Shown here one piece after another: positions 1 to 10,970 of a DNA stretch of 64,000 nt. The notes under the pieces are model-generated. The model did no database searches, had not been told where the DNA came from, and saw nothing but the letters and a program-made list of their open reading frames with translations. The translations under genes and the position numbers were made by a program. Within the stretch, counting starts at the first letter, position 1. Every line of letters begins with the position of its first letter. Source of the stretch: Coriaria nepalensis (lineage: Eukaryota; Streptophyta; Magnoliopsida; Cucurbitales; Coriariaceae); the NCBI GenBank assembly GCA_027186245.1, contig CP114492.1, positions 9,266,501 to 9,330,500 of the forward strand, given 5' to 3'.

Positions 1-1113
1 ACTTAGTTCTGAGTCTAATCGCTACTGAATCCAAGGGCCCCACCAAGAATCAATTGCTCTCCTTCCTCAAATCAAAGTCCAAAGACGAACTCAACTACTT
101 CGCTTCAGAGCTACTCGCCTCCGTCTTCTTTGATTGCTCCCCCGGCACCATCAGTCTCTCATTCGCTAACAGTGTTTGGATAGATCAATCACTTTCTCTC
201 AAGCCTTCTTTCAAACAGGTTGTAGACACTGCTTATAAAGCTGGTATCAGTCAAGTAGACTTTCAAACCAAGGTAATAACTCTCTCACGCTCTAGATTTT
301 CATTTGTATATTAACTTGTAATAGAGTAATGTTGGTAATAGAGTAATGTTGGTAATTTCATTCTGCAGACGTGATCAATGAGACTAATGAACTTATCAAA
401 AACGTTTTTCCTCCTAATTCAATCGACAACAATACCGTGCTCATATTGGCAAATGCTCTTATACTTCAAAGGCATTTGGAAAGAGAAGTTCAATTAATCA
501 TTGACCGAAAACCAAGCCTTTCACATTCTCAATGGGAGTTCTATTAAAATACTTTTCATGAGCAGTCAGAGGAAGCAGTTCATAGCTGCTTTTGAAGATT
601 CAAAGTCTTTATGCTTCCTTACAAGCAAGGCAACAACAAATGTCGTTTCTCCATGGACATATATATATATATCTTTCCGAAACAAAATATGGCCTTCCAT
701 CTTTGGTCGAAGAGGCTGCTTCCCAACCCAGGTTTTTAGATCGTCACATTCCATGCCAATAAGACTTTGGCAAATTTAAAATCCCGAAATTGAAAATCTC
801 TTTCAGCTTTGAAGCTTCAGAGCTTATGCAAAAATTAGGACTGGATTTACCTTTCAATGGTGAAGGCTTGTCAGACATGGTGGAGTCTCCGGTTGGACTT
901 GGGATTTGAAAAATATTACATAAATCATTCATCGAGGTCGATGAGGATGGTACAAAAGCTGCTGCTGCCACTGTTGCTTTGCTCGGGTCTTCTATGTGTC
1001 AGACTCATAACATAGACTTTGTAGCAGACCATCCTTTCCTCTTCCTCATTAGAGAAGATCGAACTGTAGTGATTCTCTTTATTGGGCGAGTGCACAATCC
1101 GCTTATAAGCTGA
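1..1113 (+). pseudogene. serpin pseudogene, 5' end outside the window
   Basis: This is a decayed copy of the intact serpin at 27958-29195; the homology starts at about residue 39 of that protein. Exon 1 (to about 270) still reads through and ends at a GT donor. After the intron, exon 2 resumes at about 369 but lacks the eight codons that encode VNLWAEKE in the intact copy. It then has frameshifts near 460 and 490-500 and a TGA in the segment near 907. The C-terminus is recognisable: the hinge GTKAAAAT, then [15 protein letters not shown] and a stop at 1111-1113. Plant serpins are suicide inhibitors of proteases. This copy cannot make a full product. Confidence 0.88.
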
Positions 1114-2266
1114 TCATATACTGCTTACAAATTTATGATGCATGAGCTTCTCTTTAACAATCATCGTATCAGCAATATTCTCACTTCTCGGAGTAATCTC
1201 AGAGTCCTATATTTTCTCTAAAATTTCTTTAGCTGTTTGGCCAAATTATGTCTTTTGGCTGGATATAGAAACGAGAGGAATCTTTTGGGTGTTATTTTTT
1301 TTCTTTCTTTTGAGAAATTTTATGGAAATTTAATTAGTGATAGTTACATATCTATCTATCAATATATATATATTTTATGAATATTTTTATTTATTTAATA
1401 ATTGATTTCTTAGGGTGGGAAGTCACCTTACATTAGAGCAAATAGCCTTCGGCATGAGGAGGTAGAAGCCCCTGCATTGGCATGATATATGTCAGAGAGC
1501 CCGGTTTGCTTCATCTTCTTCGTCATTCCGTTTGAGCATGTAAAAAGCTATCTGGTACGATCTGGTTCGCAGCCGCTCAAATTTCAGACAGTGTAATTAC
1601 TTCCATTCTGCTGTTAGACCTTTGCCAATTGGCTCAATTCTATATATTTTGTGTGTACTTGTGATATATATGTCAAATCTGTTGCAGTACACATGCTTTT
1701 ACGATTACTCAAGTGGCACATTAATCATTTTGACCCATAACTTTTCATTTTTTAGGGGAAACATTTATTTTGAAGTACCCGAATGGGTTATGAAAAATGC
1801 TAAAATTTGACTACATGTATCCTTGTATAGTAAGATATATAAGAATTTATTAGCATCTTCGGTGATGGGGTGTAAAACCCGGAGAAAGGTGTAGGGCCCG
1901 TCGGGGTCGGTTTGAATCCTGCTTACGTTTCGGGAGTCGCTGCTACTACCACTTAAGCTACCCTTTGAGAGCTGCCTTGCATACATCGTCAAATTTAGTA
2001 GGGGGTTCTAATTTTTGTACTTTGGTAGATCAAATAGTTGTAATCAATCCACAGTCCTGCATAATTAATTAATTACCTTAATTGATTATGAACCGGATCA
2101 TTTTGAAACCTTAAAGTAAGTGAAACTTGATACCATTTGTTGTCGTTTTCCCTCCTTGAAATTAACTTTAAAAGCTAATTAGGGGTCACTAGTAATTAGT
2201 GCTTTATAGATATGTGAAGAGAAAGGGATTAATACGTCCTGAGTTGATTGGTTACTTTTGCAAATC
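1114..2266. other. intergenic spacer with a SINE-like segment
   Basis: AT-rich spacer between the serpin pseudogene and the P450. No coding region is supported. The only structured part is the tRNA-like segment at about 1855-1995, listed separately. Confidence 0.6.
1855..1995 (-). mobile_element. possible tRNA-derived SINE fragment
   Basis: Read on the minus strand, the stretch contains TAGCTTAAGTGGTAG, which resembles an RNA polymerase III A box. About 45 bases further on is GGATTCAAACC, which resembles a B box. That spacing is typical of tRNA heads in plant SINEs. The GC-richer composition stands out from the flanks. No clear poly(A) tail or target-site duplication was identified, so the boundaries are approximate. 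It could also be an unrelated low-copy sequence. Confidence 0.4.
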
Positions 2267-3960
2267 ATGGCGGCTAACTCCGTAGCCATATCCGGCTTAG
2301 TTTTTCTCTTAATCTTCATACTATCTTACTACATAGTGAAGATAAAGAGGAATCCTAGAGCTACTGCTATTAACCTTAAAGCTCCAGAAGCTTACGGAAG
2401 ATGGCCTCTGCTAGGTCATCTCCCTCTGCTCCGAGGATCCAAGCCGGCTTTTATAACTTTAGGACAACTAGCCGATAAATACGGACCCATATTTACCATC
2501 TACATTGGTACCCACAAAGGTCTAGTAATCAGCAACGGTGATCTTGTCAGAGAATGTTTTTCGGACAAATCCGACGTGGCGCTTTCTGATAGGCCAGAGA
2601 CTATCGCTCAACGTCTCCTCGGCTATAACTCCGCTATGTTGGCGTTCTCTCCCTACGGGCCCTACTGGCGTGAAATACGTAAGATCATCATCATAGAGTT
2701 GCTCTCGAACCGGCGCGTTGACATGCTCAGGAAGGTTAGAGAGTCCGAGGTGGAAGTTAACGTGAAGAAGCTGTACACGAAATCAAAGTTGGAGTTGAGT
2801 GAATGGTTTGAGGAAGTGAATATGAATTTGATTCTAAGAATCGTGGCGGGAAAAAGATTCTCGTTTGAAGAAAATGATCGTGATCGTGAGGGTGAGAAGT
2901 GTAAGAGGGCGATAACGGATTTTTTCGATTTGATAGGGACTTATATGATGGGGGACTTGGCTGATGGTCTCGGGTGGGTTGATAACGTGGTGGCACGGAA
3001 GAAGAAGGCTATGAAGAAAGCTGCCATGGAAATGGATAGAATATTGAACCAGTGGTTGGAGGAGCATAAGGTGAAGAAGAGTTATTGTAATCCGCAAGAA
3101 GAGGAAGAAGAAGATTTCATGGATGCCATGTTGAGAGTTCTTGATGGAAACAGCTACGGTGGCTTCGATGCCGATACCATCACCAAAGCCACAACCTCGG
3201 TACATACTATAATTATCGAAATACTGTCTTGATCTTACTTCCAACCGCATCGAATTTTGGAATGGAAATTTAGGATTAAAATGAAGCCGTTGTTGTGTAA
3301 AAACTGATGCAGTGACTTATTTTGCAGAGTATGATAATCGGAGGGAGTGACACTAGTGCAGTGACACTAACATGGGCAATCTCGTTACTACTAAACAACC
3401 TAGATACTTTGAAAAAGGTTCGAAACGAGTTGGATCGACATGTCGGAAACGAAAGATTAGTGAAAGAAATCGACATAAACAAGTTGGTCTATCTCCAAGC
3501 TGTTATTAAAGAGACACTAAGATTGTACCCGGTAGTTTCAGTTTTACCACGGAAATTCACAAAGGATTGCAGCATAGGTGGTTACCATGTCTCCAAAGAC
3601 AGCTGGTTGTTCATAAATGTTTGGAAGATACATACCGACCCGGAAACATGGTCTGATCCCTTAGAGTTTAAACCAGAGAGGTTCTTGACATCGAGCAAAG
3701 ATGGTAATAAACTGGCCGGTATTCAGAATTGCAACTTTATACCATTTGGTGGAGGAAGAAGAATATGTCCCGGCTCGAACCTGGGACTCCAAATGGTGCA
3801 CTTGACACTGGCTAGCTTGCTACATGCGTTTGACATCTCTAGTGTATCGGCTAATAAGCCGGTCAGTTTGATCCCGAGCAATGAATCGACCAACAAAAAT
3901 TCCGAGCCAGTTGAAGTTCTCATCAAGCCACGCTTGTCTCACCATCATCTGTACGAGTAA
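2267..3960 (+). CDS. cytochrome P450 monooxygenase, CYP82-like
   Basis: Two exons, 2267-3199 and 3328-3960, join in phase 0 into a 521-residue protein, normal for a plant class II P450. The start is the ATG at 2267 (MAANS). An N-terminal membrane anchor (residues about 5-25) places it on the ER. Diagnostic motifs are present: the I-helix oxygen-binding motif GGSDTS just after the intron, the K-helix ExxR in KETLRLYP, the PERF motif in FKPERF, and the haem loop FIPFGGGRRICPG with its cysteine ligand. The single intron before the I-helix, SDRPET in the substrate region and overall similarity point to CYP82. Members oxidise terpenoid, alkaloid, coumarin or flavonoid substrates; the substrate here cannot be read from sequence. 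It would need NADPH-P450 reductase. Confidence 0.9.
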
Positions 3961-4538
3961 AATAAAGAAAAGCAGTGAGCAATTATAATTAATCAAATCA
4001 AATATATTACAGCACGTCTCTTTGTTTTATACCATGTTTAAGGCTATCTATAGGCTCTGTAGATGATGCATCTTCTATTCAGAATTCATCATCAATAAAA
4101 AATTTCACGCCTCATCTTATTATCGTTCTATTTTTCTTCATGGGCCGACCTATGAGAGGCCCATTATACAATACCCATTAAGTCGGATCCAAAATTGTCA
4201 TCATCTGTATCTAATGGCCCAACTATCATTCTCATTTCTCGGTATCTAATGTTATTATTTATGAACTAAGACGCTCGAAATCACGAATTTATTAAAACTT
4301 TAGTATAATTTATCAATAAAATTTGTTACACTTACTTCCCTGGCGGTAACCATATGTGAATATGAAAGCCGCTTCTTATTGATGCTAACTAAGTTTATAT
4401 GTGTGGATACGACATGTCGTCAACACAAGAAAATCAGGTATTGGCTCCGAAAATAAGACGGCATGTCGTCAAATACGAAAAAAAAAAAGATGAACACATA
4501 GGAGATGATATAATTCAACCTGTCGACGGCTGAAACAT

Positions 4539-4560
4539 ACACGTGTCCTCAACCACCGGC
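4539..4560 (+). promoter_or_regulatory. ABRE/G-box with adjacent CE1-like element
   Basis: ACACGTGTCC at 4539-4548 is a strong abscisic acid response element (ACGT core, G-box). CCACCGGC at 4553-4560 resembles coupling element CE1 (core CACCG). The pair lies about 150-170 bp before the dehydrin ATG, the expected arrangement for bZIP (ABF/AREB) control of an ABA- and drought-induced LEA gene. Regulation is inferred, not shown. Confidence 0.7.
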
Positions 4561-4617
4561 GTGGCAACATGTTTTCATGCATGCCCATCATCTTCGATCG
4601 ATCATATCTGTAACTAC

Positions 4618-4629
4618 AGATATATAAAT
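4618..4629 (+). promoter_or_regulatory. TATA box of the dehydrin gene
   Basis: GATATATAAATT lies about 85 bp upstream of the ATG at 4711 and downstream of the ABRE. This is the usual distance for a plant core promoter with a short leader. Confidence 0.55.
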
Positions 4630-4710
4630 TAGATTAATTTTACGTGCAGAGTTAGTGGTGAATGAATTAAATTTAAAGGATACTGAAAAAGAAGCGGAGA
4701 AGGATCGAAG

Positions 4711-5229
4711 ATGGCGGATATAATTGATGAACAGGGGGACCAGATCCAGCTGACGGATGAATACGGGAATCCGGTTCACTTGACAGATGAATATGGTCGA
4801 CCCATGCACCTCATTGGGGTTGCAACCACCTCCACTACTGCTCCCGTCGAGACGGAGCTCGGTGGTCCGAAGACAGCCGTTCCTGGTGGTTGTAGCATTG
4901 GTGATGAGCATAAGCAAGAAAAGGTGCAAGCGGCGGCGGCGTCGAAGCCGGAGCATGATGGTGATGATCATATTCATAAGCAAGAGAAGGTGGCAGAGAA
5001 TAATCAAGAGGTCGGGGAGAGTCCTGCTACCAGTACTGCTGGTGGGTCCCACCGTTTTAGTAGTAACGCTACTCCTGCAGGCTCTACGACGGCGTCGTCG
5101 GAGGATGATGGTGAAGGTGGAAGAACAAAGGAGGAGGAGGAGAAGAAGAAGAAGAAGAAGAAGAAGGGGTTAAAGCAGAAAATAAAAGAGAAGTTAGCAA
5201 TCGGAAAACACAAGACCGATCAGCATTAA
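4711..5229 (+). CDS. dehydrin (group 2 LEA protein), Y2K-like
   Basis: Single exon, 172 residues. The N-terminus has two clear Y-segments (DEYGNP, DEYGRP) preceded by a degenerate one (DEQGDQ). The middle is rich in Gly, Thr, Ser and His. A weak serine patch (SSNATPAGSTTASSEDDGE) stands where the phosphorylated S-segment of YSK dehydrins would be, but the usual serine run is absent. A long Glu/Lys run leads into one K-segment-like amphipathic helix, KKGLKQKIKEKL, ending in IGKHKTDQH. Dehydrins are disordered hydrophilic proteins that protect membranes and proteins during desiccation. The ABRE upstream fits ABA induction. Its position beside IMPL2 and BUPS genes matches the Arabidopsis dehydrins At4g39130 and At2g21490. 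Confidence 0.93.
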   Translation: MADIIDEQGDQIQLTDEYGNPVHLTDEYGRPMHLIGVATTSTTAPVETELGGPKTAVPGGCSIGDEHKQEKVQAAAASKPEHDGDDHIHKQEKVAENNQEVGESPATSTAGGSHRFSSNATPAGSTTASSEDDGEGGRTKEEEEKKKKKKKKGLKQKIKEKLAIGKHKTDQH

Positions 5230-5579
5230 TTAATCACTTAATAGTTGTCGAGTTAATTTTTGTAGGAGATTGTTTGGTTTATGCATTTTAATTAGTATGG
5301 TTATATGATCTCTTATAAATGCGTTCTACTATTGATGGACATTTTTGGATGAAACTGGAAGATAAAAAATAAATGGAGCGTAATATGTAGTTATTTAATA
5401 GTTGGAGGGGCGTTACAGTGAAAACTAGTTCATTACCATTCTCCATCTCCGATTATTTCTACTACTCTTGAGGCGTTGCAGGATAGGAACCATCCTTCCA
5501 TTTCTCACTCCTCTGTTCTAAATCAGAGCTTTCTTCCTTCCGTTTCCCGCCAATTTACAAATTCTCACTCTTTACTGCC
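5230..5579. other. dehydrin 3' flank and IMPL2-like promoter
   Basis: About 350 bp with no gene. The part from about 5420 is pyrimidine-rich and likely corresponds to the leader of the IMPL2-like gene. Confidence 0.5.
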
Positions 5580-7688
5580 ATGCCAGCACTATCTTCCCGA
5601 CTCTCTCAAGCTCCCACCTTCTCCTCCTCCGCCCATTCAATCTCTTCAATCCCCATCAATTCCACCTTCTCGACCTTCCAATCTCGCGCGACAACTCCCT
5701 ATTTCCCTCCCCTACGTCTTCCTCGCCATCCCGAATTCACCTCCGCAATAATGTCCTCACCATCCGACCTATTCAACGGCGTCGAAAGTACTGATCAGTT
5801 GGGGTTTGAGGATCACGATATCGATCTCTTGGCCGAGGTGGCCAACAAGGCCGCTGATGCCGCCGGAGAAGTCATTTGTAGATACTTTAGGAAGAAATTC
5901 GAGATTCTTGATAAGGCGGACCTGAGTGAGTGAGTATATTTTGGTTTCTGATTCTACCTAGGGTTTTCTTTTTTACTCTCTGTTTGCTGCTGAAAAATCC
6001 TAAATTTTCTTTTCTGGTAGCATTAATGGTGAGAATTGATTGGTTCAGGTCCTGTGACCGTTGCTGACCGAGCGGCAGAGGAATCTATGCTTTCGATCTC
6101 ATTAGACCATTTCCCATCTCATGCTGAGTAATATGTGCCCTGAAATTTCATCATTTTCCTTCTACATTGCTACGTGAAAAACTTTTATATAGAGTTTTTC
6201 CAATTGCAGTTATGGAGAAGAGAATGGGTGGAGATGCAAGGAGAAATCTGCAGACTATGTCTGGGTCTTAGATCTATCGATGGAACAAAGAGGTCTATCA
6301 CTGGTAACGTATCACCCCTTACTCTTTATTTTATGTTGGCCTTTCTTTAGCTGAGTTTTCACTTGGGTACTCAATGCTTCTTGTATCAGGAAAACCCGTG
6401 TTTGGCACTCTCATTGCTCTGTTATACAAAGGCAAACCGGTACGGATAAGCACTTACCGTCTAGTTGCATGTACGAATTTAAAGAGCTCTACCAAAAATA
6501 TGAATCTGTAAAGACTAACACACACACACACATATATATATATGTAAAGATTTTGCGTTTTCCAATTTTTCCTGTTTCCAGTTTATGGATGTTGTAGACT
6601 ACTGGTTCTGGAGTTTGAATGTCTTGTCTACAGGTGCAAGCTGATTTTTTTTTTCCCCCTTTTCTTGTTAGATTTTGGGCGTAATCGATCAGCCTATTTT
6701 GAAAGAAAGATGGATATGAATAGATGGAAGGCCAACTACATTGAATGGGCAAGAAGTGTCGACACGCTCGTGTTCAAATATATCACGAGCCTATTTGTAT
6801 GTCTCTCCTATTCCTATGGTACATTGGTACCTTTCTTCTTTGATACTAATGAAGTAGCATTGTTGGACATGAAATCTGTGATCCTTATTATGGCGAAAAC
6901 AGAACTATATTAGTCTAAGTCAGAAATCAACATGTTTCTTTTTGACTTCTCCTGTTCTCCCATTGTCTGACTAGGTACACCACAAGTCCACATCTATTCA
7001 GCGGAGATGCAGAAGAGGCATTTGATCGTGTTAGAAGTAAGGGTTGTTGGCATCATTTTTATCGTAAACTTGTCCCACTAGAAAGAGTTATTGCTTCTCT
7101 TTCAACTGAACTGATGAGTTGATCCAAGGTTTATTTTGTCACTTATCTTTTCTACTACTTTTTGTCTGCTGTGCAGGTTAAAGTACCGTTATATGGTTGT
7201 GACTGCTATGCCTATGCTCTTTTAGCTTCCGGTTATGTGGATCTTGTAGTCGAATCTGGTCTGAAGGTAGTTGTCAATCTGCATACTATTTTGATCTTGA
7301 TGGGAAATAAATGAACTAAAAATATCCAGTAATTACTAATTAGTGACTTCTTTTATTTGCTCATTAACTCTGTACGACCGTATCCTCTGTTTTTCTCAGC
7401 CCTATGATTTTCTTTCACTCGTATCCGTCATAGAGGGTTCCGGAGGTATTCTTACGGATTGGAGAGGAGATAAGATTCATTGGGAAGCTTCTCCAGATTC
7501 TCAAGCGAAAAGTATTGTCTCTATAAAGCTCACTTGACCCATTATTCTTATTATTTGTTTAATCCAATCTTATGCTATCAAACACATTGTATCTTTTTTC
7601 TTCTGGTAGGTTTTAATGTTGTAGCAGCCTAGCAGCCGGGGACAAGCAGATTCATCAACAAGCTCTCGAGTTATTAGCACGCGATTGA
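5580..7688 (+). pseudogene. HISN7: histidinol-phosphatase / inositol monophosphatase-like 2, disrupted
   Basis: The locus keeps the exon-intron layout of IMPL2 (HISN7), the plastid enzyme that dephosphorylates histidinol phosphate in histidine synthesis. Exon 1 (5580-5925) encodes a Ser-rich transit peptide, then VANKAADAAGEVICRYF. Later exons give VTVADRAAEESM, YGEENGWRCKEKSADYVWVLD, GKPVFGTLIALLYKGKP, ILGVIDQPILKERW, TTSPHLFSGDAEEAF, VPLYGCDCYAYALLASGYVDLV and GGILTDWRGDK, with splice signals intact. Three lesions break it: a one-base loss at about 6272 inside the metal-binding DPIDGT motif, an in-frame TGA at 6717-6719 where GGA is expected, and an 8-bp tandem duplication (AGCAGCCT) at 7623-7638 that creates TAG at 7630-7632. 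Neighbouring genes read cleanly, so general sequencing noise is unlikely. A functional copy must exist elsewhere, or the lesions are assembly errors. Confidence 0.87.
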
Positions 7689-8321
7689 TCATTTCCAGCA
7701 GAAGCCAGATTATAAATTGTACCAATTTTTCAATTTATGTATTTGGATTCAAACATTTTGTTTGGTATATGTACTGCCTTGAAGAGAAGCAAGATGTAGA
7801 ATAACAGTGAAAACCGAAAAGGTGGAGAAAGAGAGAAGGGAAAGAGACAGAGAACCAAGAGCAGAAGTATCATTTGATCTCCATTTACTGTATTTTGCTG
7901 AAATAAGTGCAACATGAAATGTTTAATCTTGAATCAATGGGCATCAATCAATCTCTTACCTTTGCTTATTCTGTTTTCTTCATTTACGGCCAAATGGGCA
8001 CGAGGAGGAAGAAGAGATTGTTAGGCACAACATCTAGAAATGGCTATTTGACCTTTTCTAACATTTGTAAAAATAGTTCTTTTTCAGATCGTTAGTTTTA
8101 AGAATTTCCCATAGAATATAGCCTTAGAAACCGCATTGCGGCTGTCACCTTTCTGTCTTCCGATTATAATGTAGATGACAATAACCAACCCCCCTTTCCA
8201 GAGAAGAAAAGAAGTAAGAAAACCTCATTGTAGACAACATACGTAGAGTCTGGTTCTTTTTCTTTTTGTCCTTTCAATAAATTCCTTACTTCCATCTTTT
8301 TTTCTGTTTTCATCCAGAAGG
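7689..8321. other. intergenic, BUPS-like promoter and leader
   Basis: About 630 bp without a supported gene. The stretch at about 8250-8320 is pyrimidine-rich and is probably the 5' leader of the receptor kinase. Confidence 0.5.
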
Positions 8322-10970
8322 ATGGAGATAGAAAAGAAGAAACCTGAAAACCTTCCATCCTTTTCTCTTCTTTCTTCTTCCTCAACATGCACATCATCTT
8401 CTTCAATGGCTATCGTCCTGGTCCTCTTTACTTTCCTTATCCACAGCCCGATTCCCGCCTTGTCCAAGGCTCCAGTCGGCCCCTACGTTCCGAAAGATAA
8501 CTACCTGATCGCCTGTGGGGCCAAGGAAACCCCCACCCTTCCGGACGGAAGAATCTTTAAAACCGACGAACAAGCCAAGGCCTTGCTAAGCTCCAAAGAG
8601 GAAATCAAAGTCTCGCGCCAATTACCATCCAATGCAACATCACCTATCTACTCCTCGGCTCGGGTCTTCACCCAAGAAGCCACCTATGCGTTCCATCTAG
8701 CCGAGCCGGGCTGGCATTGGGTCCGGCTTCACTTTTTCCCAATCAAAAACAATGATCAGGATCTCACGAAGGTGAAGTTTAGCGTCACAACCGAAAAATA
8801 TGTCCTCCTACACACCTTTAACATGCAAAATGACACTGAGGTTGTTCTCAAGGAATTCATCCTAAATACGACCGATCCAAAACTGTCAATTAAGTTTATT
8901 CCGATTAAGGATTCAAGAGCTTTTATCAATGCCATTGAAGTCGTTTCGGCTCCGGATAAATTGATCTCGGACTCTGGCACTCTCATTTCACCAGCTAGCA
9001 ACATGGATGGGCTTTCAGCACGAGCTTTTGAGACCGTTTATCGGGTCAACATGGGCGGCCCGTTGATCACATCACAAAACGATTCTCTTGGACGAACGTG
9101 GGTCTCTGATAAGCCTTATATGAAGAACGAGAATCTCGGTAAAACCAAATCGGTACAAACTAGCACCATTAAGTATCAAGAAGGAGAAGAACAAGTAGGA
9201 GCATTGATCGGGCCACAAAGTGTCTATGCAACTGCTGTTCAAATGGCAGATGCCGAAGTGGGCATGCCAAACTTCAATGTGACGTGGAACTTCAATGCCG
9301 AGCCATTATACGACTACCTAGTCCGGTTCCATTTTTGTGACATAGTGAGCAAAGCGCTGAATGTGCTTTACTTCAACGTGTATGTCAATGAAAGAGCAGC
9401 AATTACCGATTTGGACTTGTCACACCTTTTGGGAGGACTAGGAATTGCATACTACAAAGACATTGTAGTCAACGCCTCCATGATTTCAGACATTCTCAAT
9501 GTTCAAATCGGTCCGGCCAAGAAGGATAGCGGAGATATTAACGCCATATTGAACGGGATTGAGATCATGAGAATAAGCAATTCAGTTAATAGTCTAGATG
9601 GGGAGTTTGGAGTGGACGGAAAATCCGCGACTGGTTCATCGAAGAAGGGCACGGTGGCGGCAGTTGGGTTTGGTTTGATGTTCGGGGCCTTTGTAGGGCT
9701 CGGAGCAATGGTATATAGGTGGAGAAAGAGGCCTCAAGATTGGCACAAGAGCAAGAGCTTCTCTTCTTGGTTACTTCCGGTTCATGCCAGTGATACGAGC
9801 TTTATGCAAAGTAAGACCTCGACAGGTGCCCACCACTCGTCAACCCTAGGCCTCGGTCGGTTCTTCACTTTTGCTCAATTACAAGAAGCCACAAAGAACT
9901 TCGATTCAGACGCGATTATTGGAGTTGGAGGATTTGGAAATGTGTATATTGGTGAGATTGATGAAGGGACTAAAGTTGCTGTGAAGCGTGGAAACCCGCA
10001 ATCCGAACAAGGTATAACAGAATTCCAAACGGAGATTCAAATGCTTTCTAAGCTTAGACACCGGCATTTGGTTTCGCTTATCGGGTATTGCAACGAGAAC
10101 TCAGAAATGATCTTGGTTTACGAGTTCATGTCCAATGGGCCTTTCAGGGATCACCTATACGGGAAGGACTTACCCCCGTTATCATGGAAACAAAGGCTCG
10201 AGATCTGTATTGGATCGGCCCGTGGGCTTCATTACCTTCACACCGGGACAGCCCAAGGTATCATTCACCGTGATGTTAAGACGACTAACATTCTGTTAGA
10301 CGATCAATTCACTGCTAAGGTTGCTGATTTCGGGTTGTCAAAGGATGCACCGATGGGGCAAAACCACGTAAGCACAGCTGTGAAGGGTAGTTTTGGGTAT
10401 TTAGACCCAGAATATTTCCGGAGACAGCAATTGACTGACAAGTCCGATGTGTATTCGTTCGGAGTTGTTTTGCTCGAGGCATTATGTGCACGGCCTGCAA
10501 TCAACCCGGCATTGCCAAGAGAACAAGTGAACTTGGCCGACTGGGCTATGCAGTGGAAGAGAAAGGGGTTGCTCGATAAGATCATTGACCCAATTCTAGT
10601 GGGTTCGATTAATCTCGAGTCCATGAAGAAATTTGCCGAGGCTGCCGAGAAATGTTTGGCCGAACATGGCGTTGACAGGCCGACAATGGGAGATGTGTTA
10701 TGGAATTTAGAATATGCTTTGCAGCTTCAAGAGTCTTTCACACAAGAAAATGCCGAGGAGGAAAGTAAAACTTTGGACCCATCAAGCCTTGTTCCGGTGG
10801 CTGCTGCCGAGGTTTCACCGTCCACTCCAGTGGTACCAGAAAGCCGAGCTGTCACTCCACCATTGGTGGAGGAAAATAGAGGGACTGGTAGTGGTTCGGA
10901 TGAAAGTCCATCTATCGATCACTCGGGGACTGCTATGTTTGCACAATTTTCTAATCTAAACGGTAGGTAA
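8322..10970 (+). CDS. BUPS1: CrRLK1L receptor-like kinase, BUPS1/BUPS2 type
   Basis: Intronless, 882 residues. A hydrophobic signal peptide (best seen after the internal Met at residue 29) is followed by a two-part malectin-like ectodomain: YVPKDNYLIACG, GWHWVRLHFFP, INAIEVVSAPDKLISDSG, VYRVNMGGPLI, NAILNGIEIMRISNS. A transmembrane helix lies at about 442-465, and the kinase starts at about 515. Kinase motifs are complete: GVGGFGNVY, VAVKRG, HRDVKTTNILL, DFGLS and an APE-like PEY. The C-terminal tail ends SGTAMFAQFSNLNGR, which together with the ectodomain is characteristic of Arabidopsis BUPS1/2. Those receptors pair with ANXUR kinases on the pollen tube surface, bind RALF4/19 and maintain wall integrity. 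Pollen expression is inferred from the family. At4g39110 and At2g21480 hold the same relative position beside IMPL2 and dehydrin genes. Confidence 0.93.
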   Translation: MEIEKKKPENLPSFSLLSSSSTCTSSSSMAIVLVLFTFLIHSPIPALSKAPVGPYVPKDNYLIACGAKETPTLPDGRIFKTDEQAKALLSSKEEIKVSRQLPSNATSPIYSSARVFTQEATYAFHLAEPGWHWVRLHFFPIKNNDQDLTKVKFSVTTEKYVLLHTFNMQNDTEVVLKEFILNTTDPKLSIKFIPIKDSRAFINAIEVVSAPDKLISDSGTLISPASNMDGLSARAFETVYRVNMGGPLITSQNDSLGRTWVSDKPYMKNENLGKTKSVQTSTIKYQEGEEQVGALIGPQSVYATAVQMADAEVGMPNFNVTWNFNAEPLYDYLVRFHFCDIVSKALNVLYFNVYVNERAAITDLDLSHLLGGLGIAYYKDIVVNASMISDILNVQIGPAKKDSGDINAILNGIEIMRISNSVNSLDGEFGVDGKSATGSSKKGTVAAVGFGLMFGAFVGLGAMVYRWRKRPQDWHKSKSFSSWLLPVHASDTSFMQSKTSTGAHHSSTLGLGRFFTFAQLQEATKNFDSDAIIGVGGFGNVYIGEIDEGTKVAVKRGNPQSEQGITEFQTEIQMLSKLRHRHLVSLIGYCNENSEMILVYEFMSNGPFRDHLYGKDLPPLSWKQRLEICIGSARGLHYLHTGTAQGIIHRDVKTTNILLDDQFTAKVADFGLSKDAPMGQNHVSTAVKGSFGYLDPEYFRRQQLTDKSDVYSFGVVLLEALCARPAINPALPREQVNLADWAMQWKRKGLLDKIIDPILVGSINLESMKKFAEAAEKCLAEHGVDRPTMGDVLWNLEYALQLQESFTQENAEEESKTLDPSSLVPVAAAEVSPSTPVVPESRAVTPPLVEENRGTGSGSDESPSIDHSGTAMFAQFSNLNGR

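Larger units (their letters stand above)
3961..4710. promoter_or_regulatory. P450 3' flank and dehydrin promoter
   Basis: No gene is seen. The region holds a CGACATGTCG palindrome at 4410-4419 with a related GGCATGTCG at about 4452. The ABRE and TATA-like element listed separately lie closer to the dehydrin start. Confidence 0.6.

Noticed and set aside
2267..3960. P450 as a pseudogene because of the stop after exon 1
   Set aside because: The stop lies in an intron with a good donor (CG|GTACAT) and acceptor (TTGCAG). Joining 3199 to 3328 keeps frame and gives a complete set of P450 motifs.
4787..5173. Arg-rich ORF overlapping the dehydrin in another frame
   Set aside because: It is the frame-shifted reading of the AAG/GAG-rich dehydrin sequence. 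The dehydrin frame has the Y- and K-segments.
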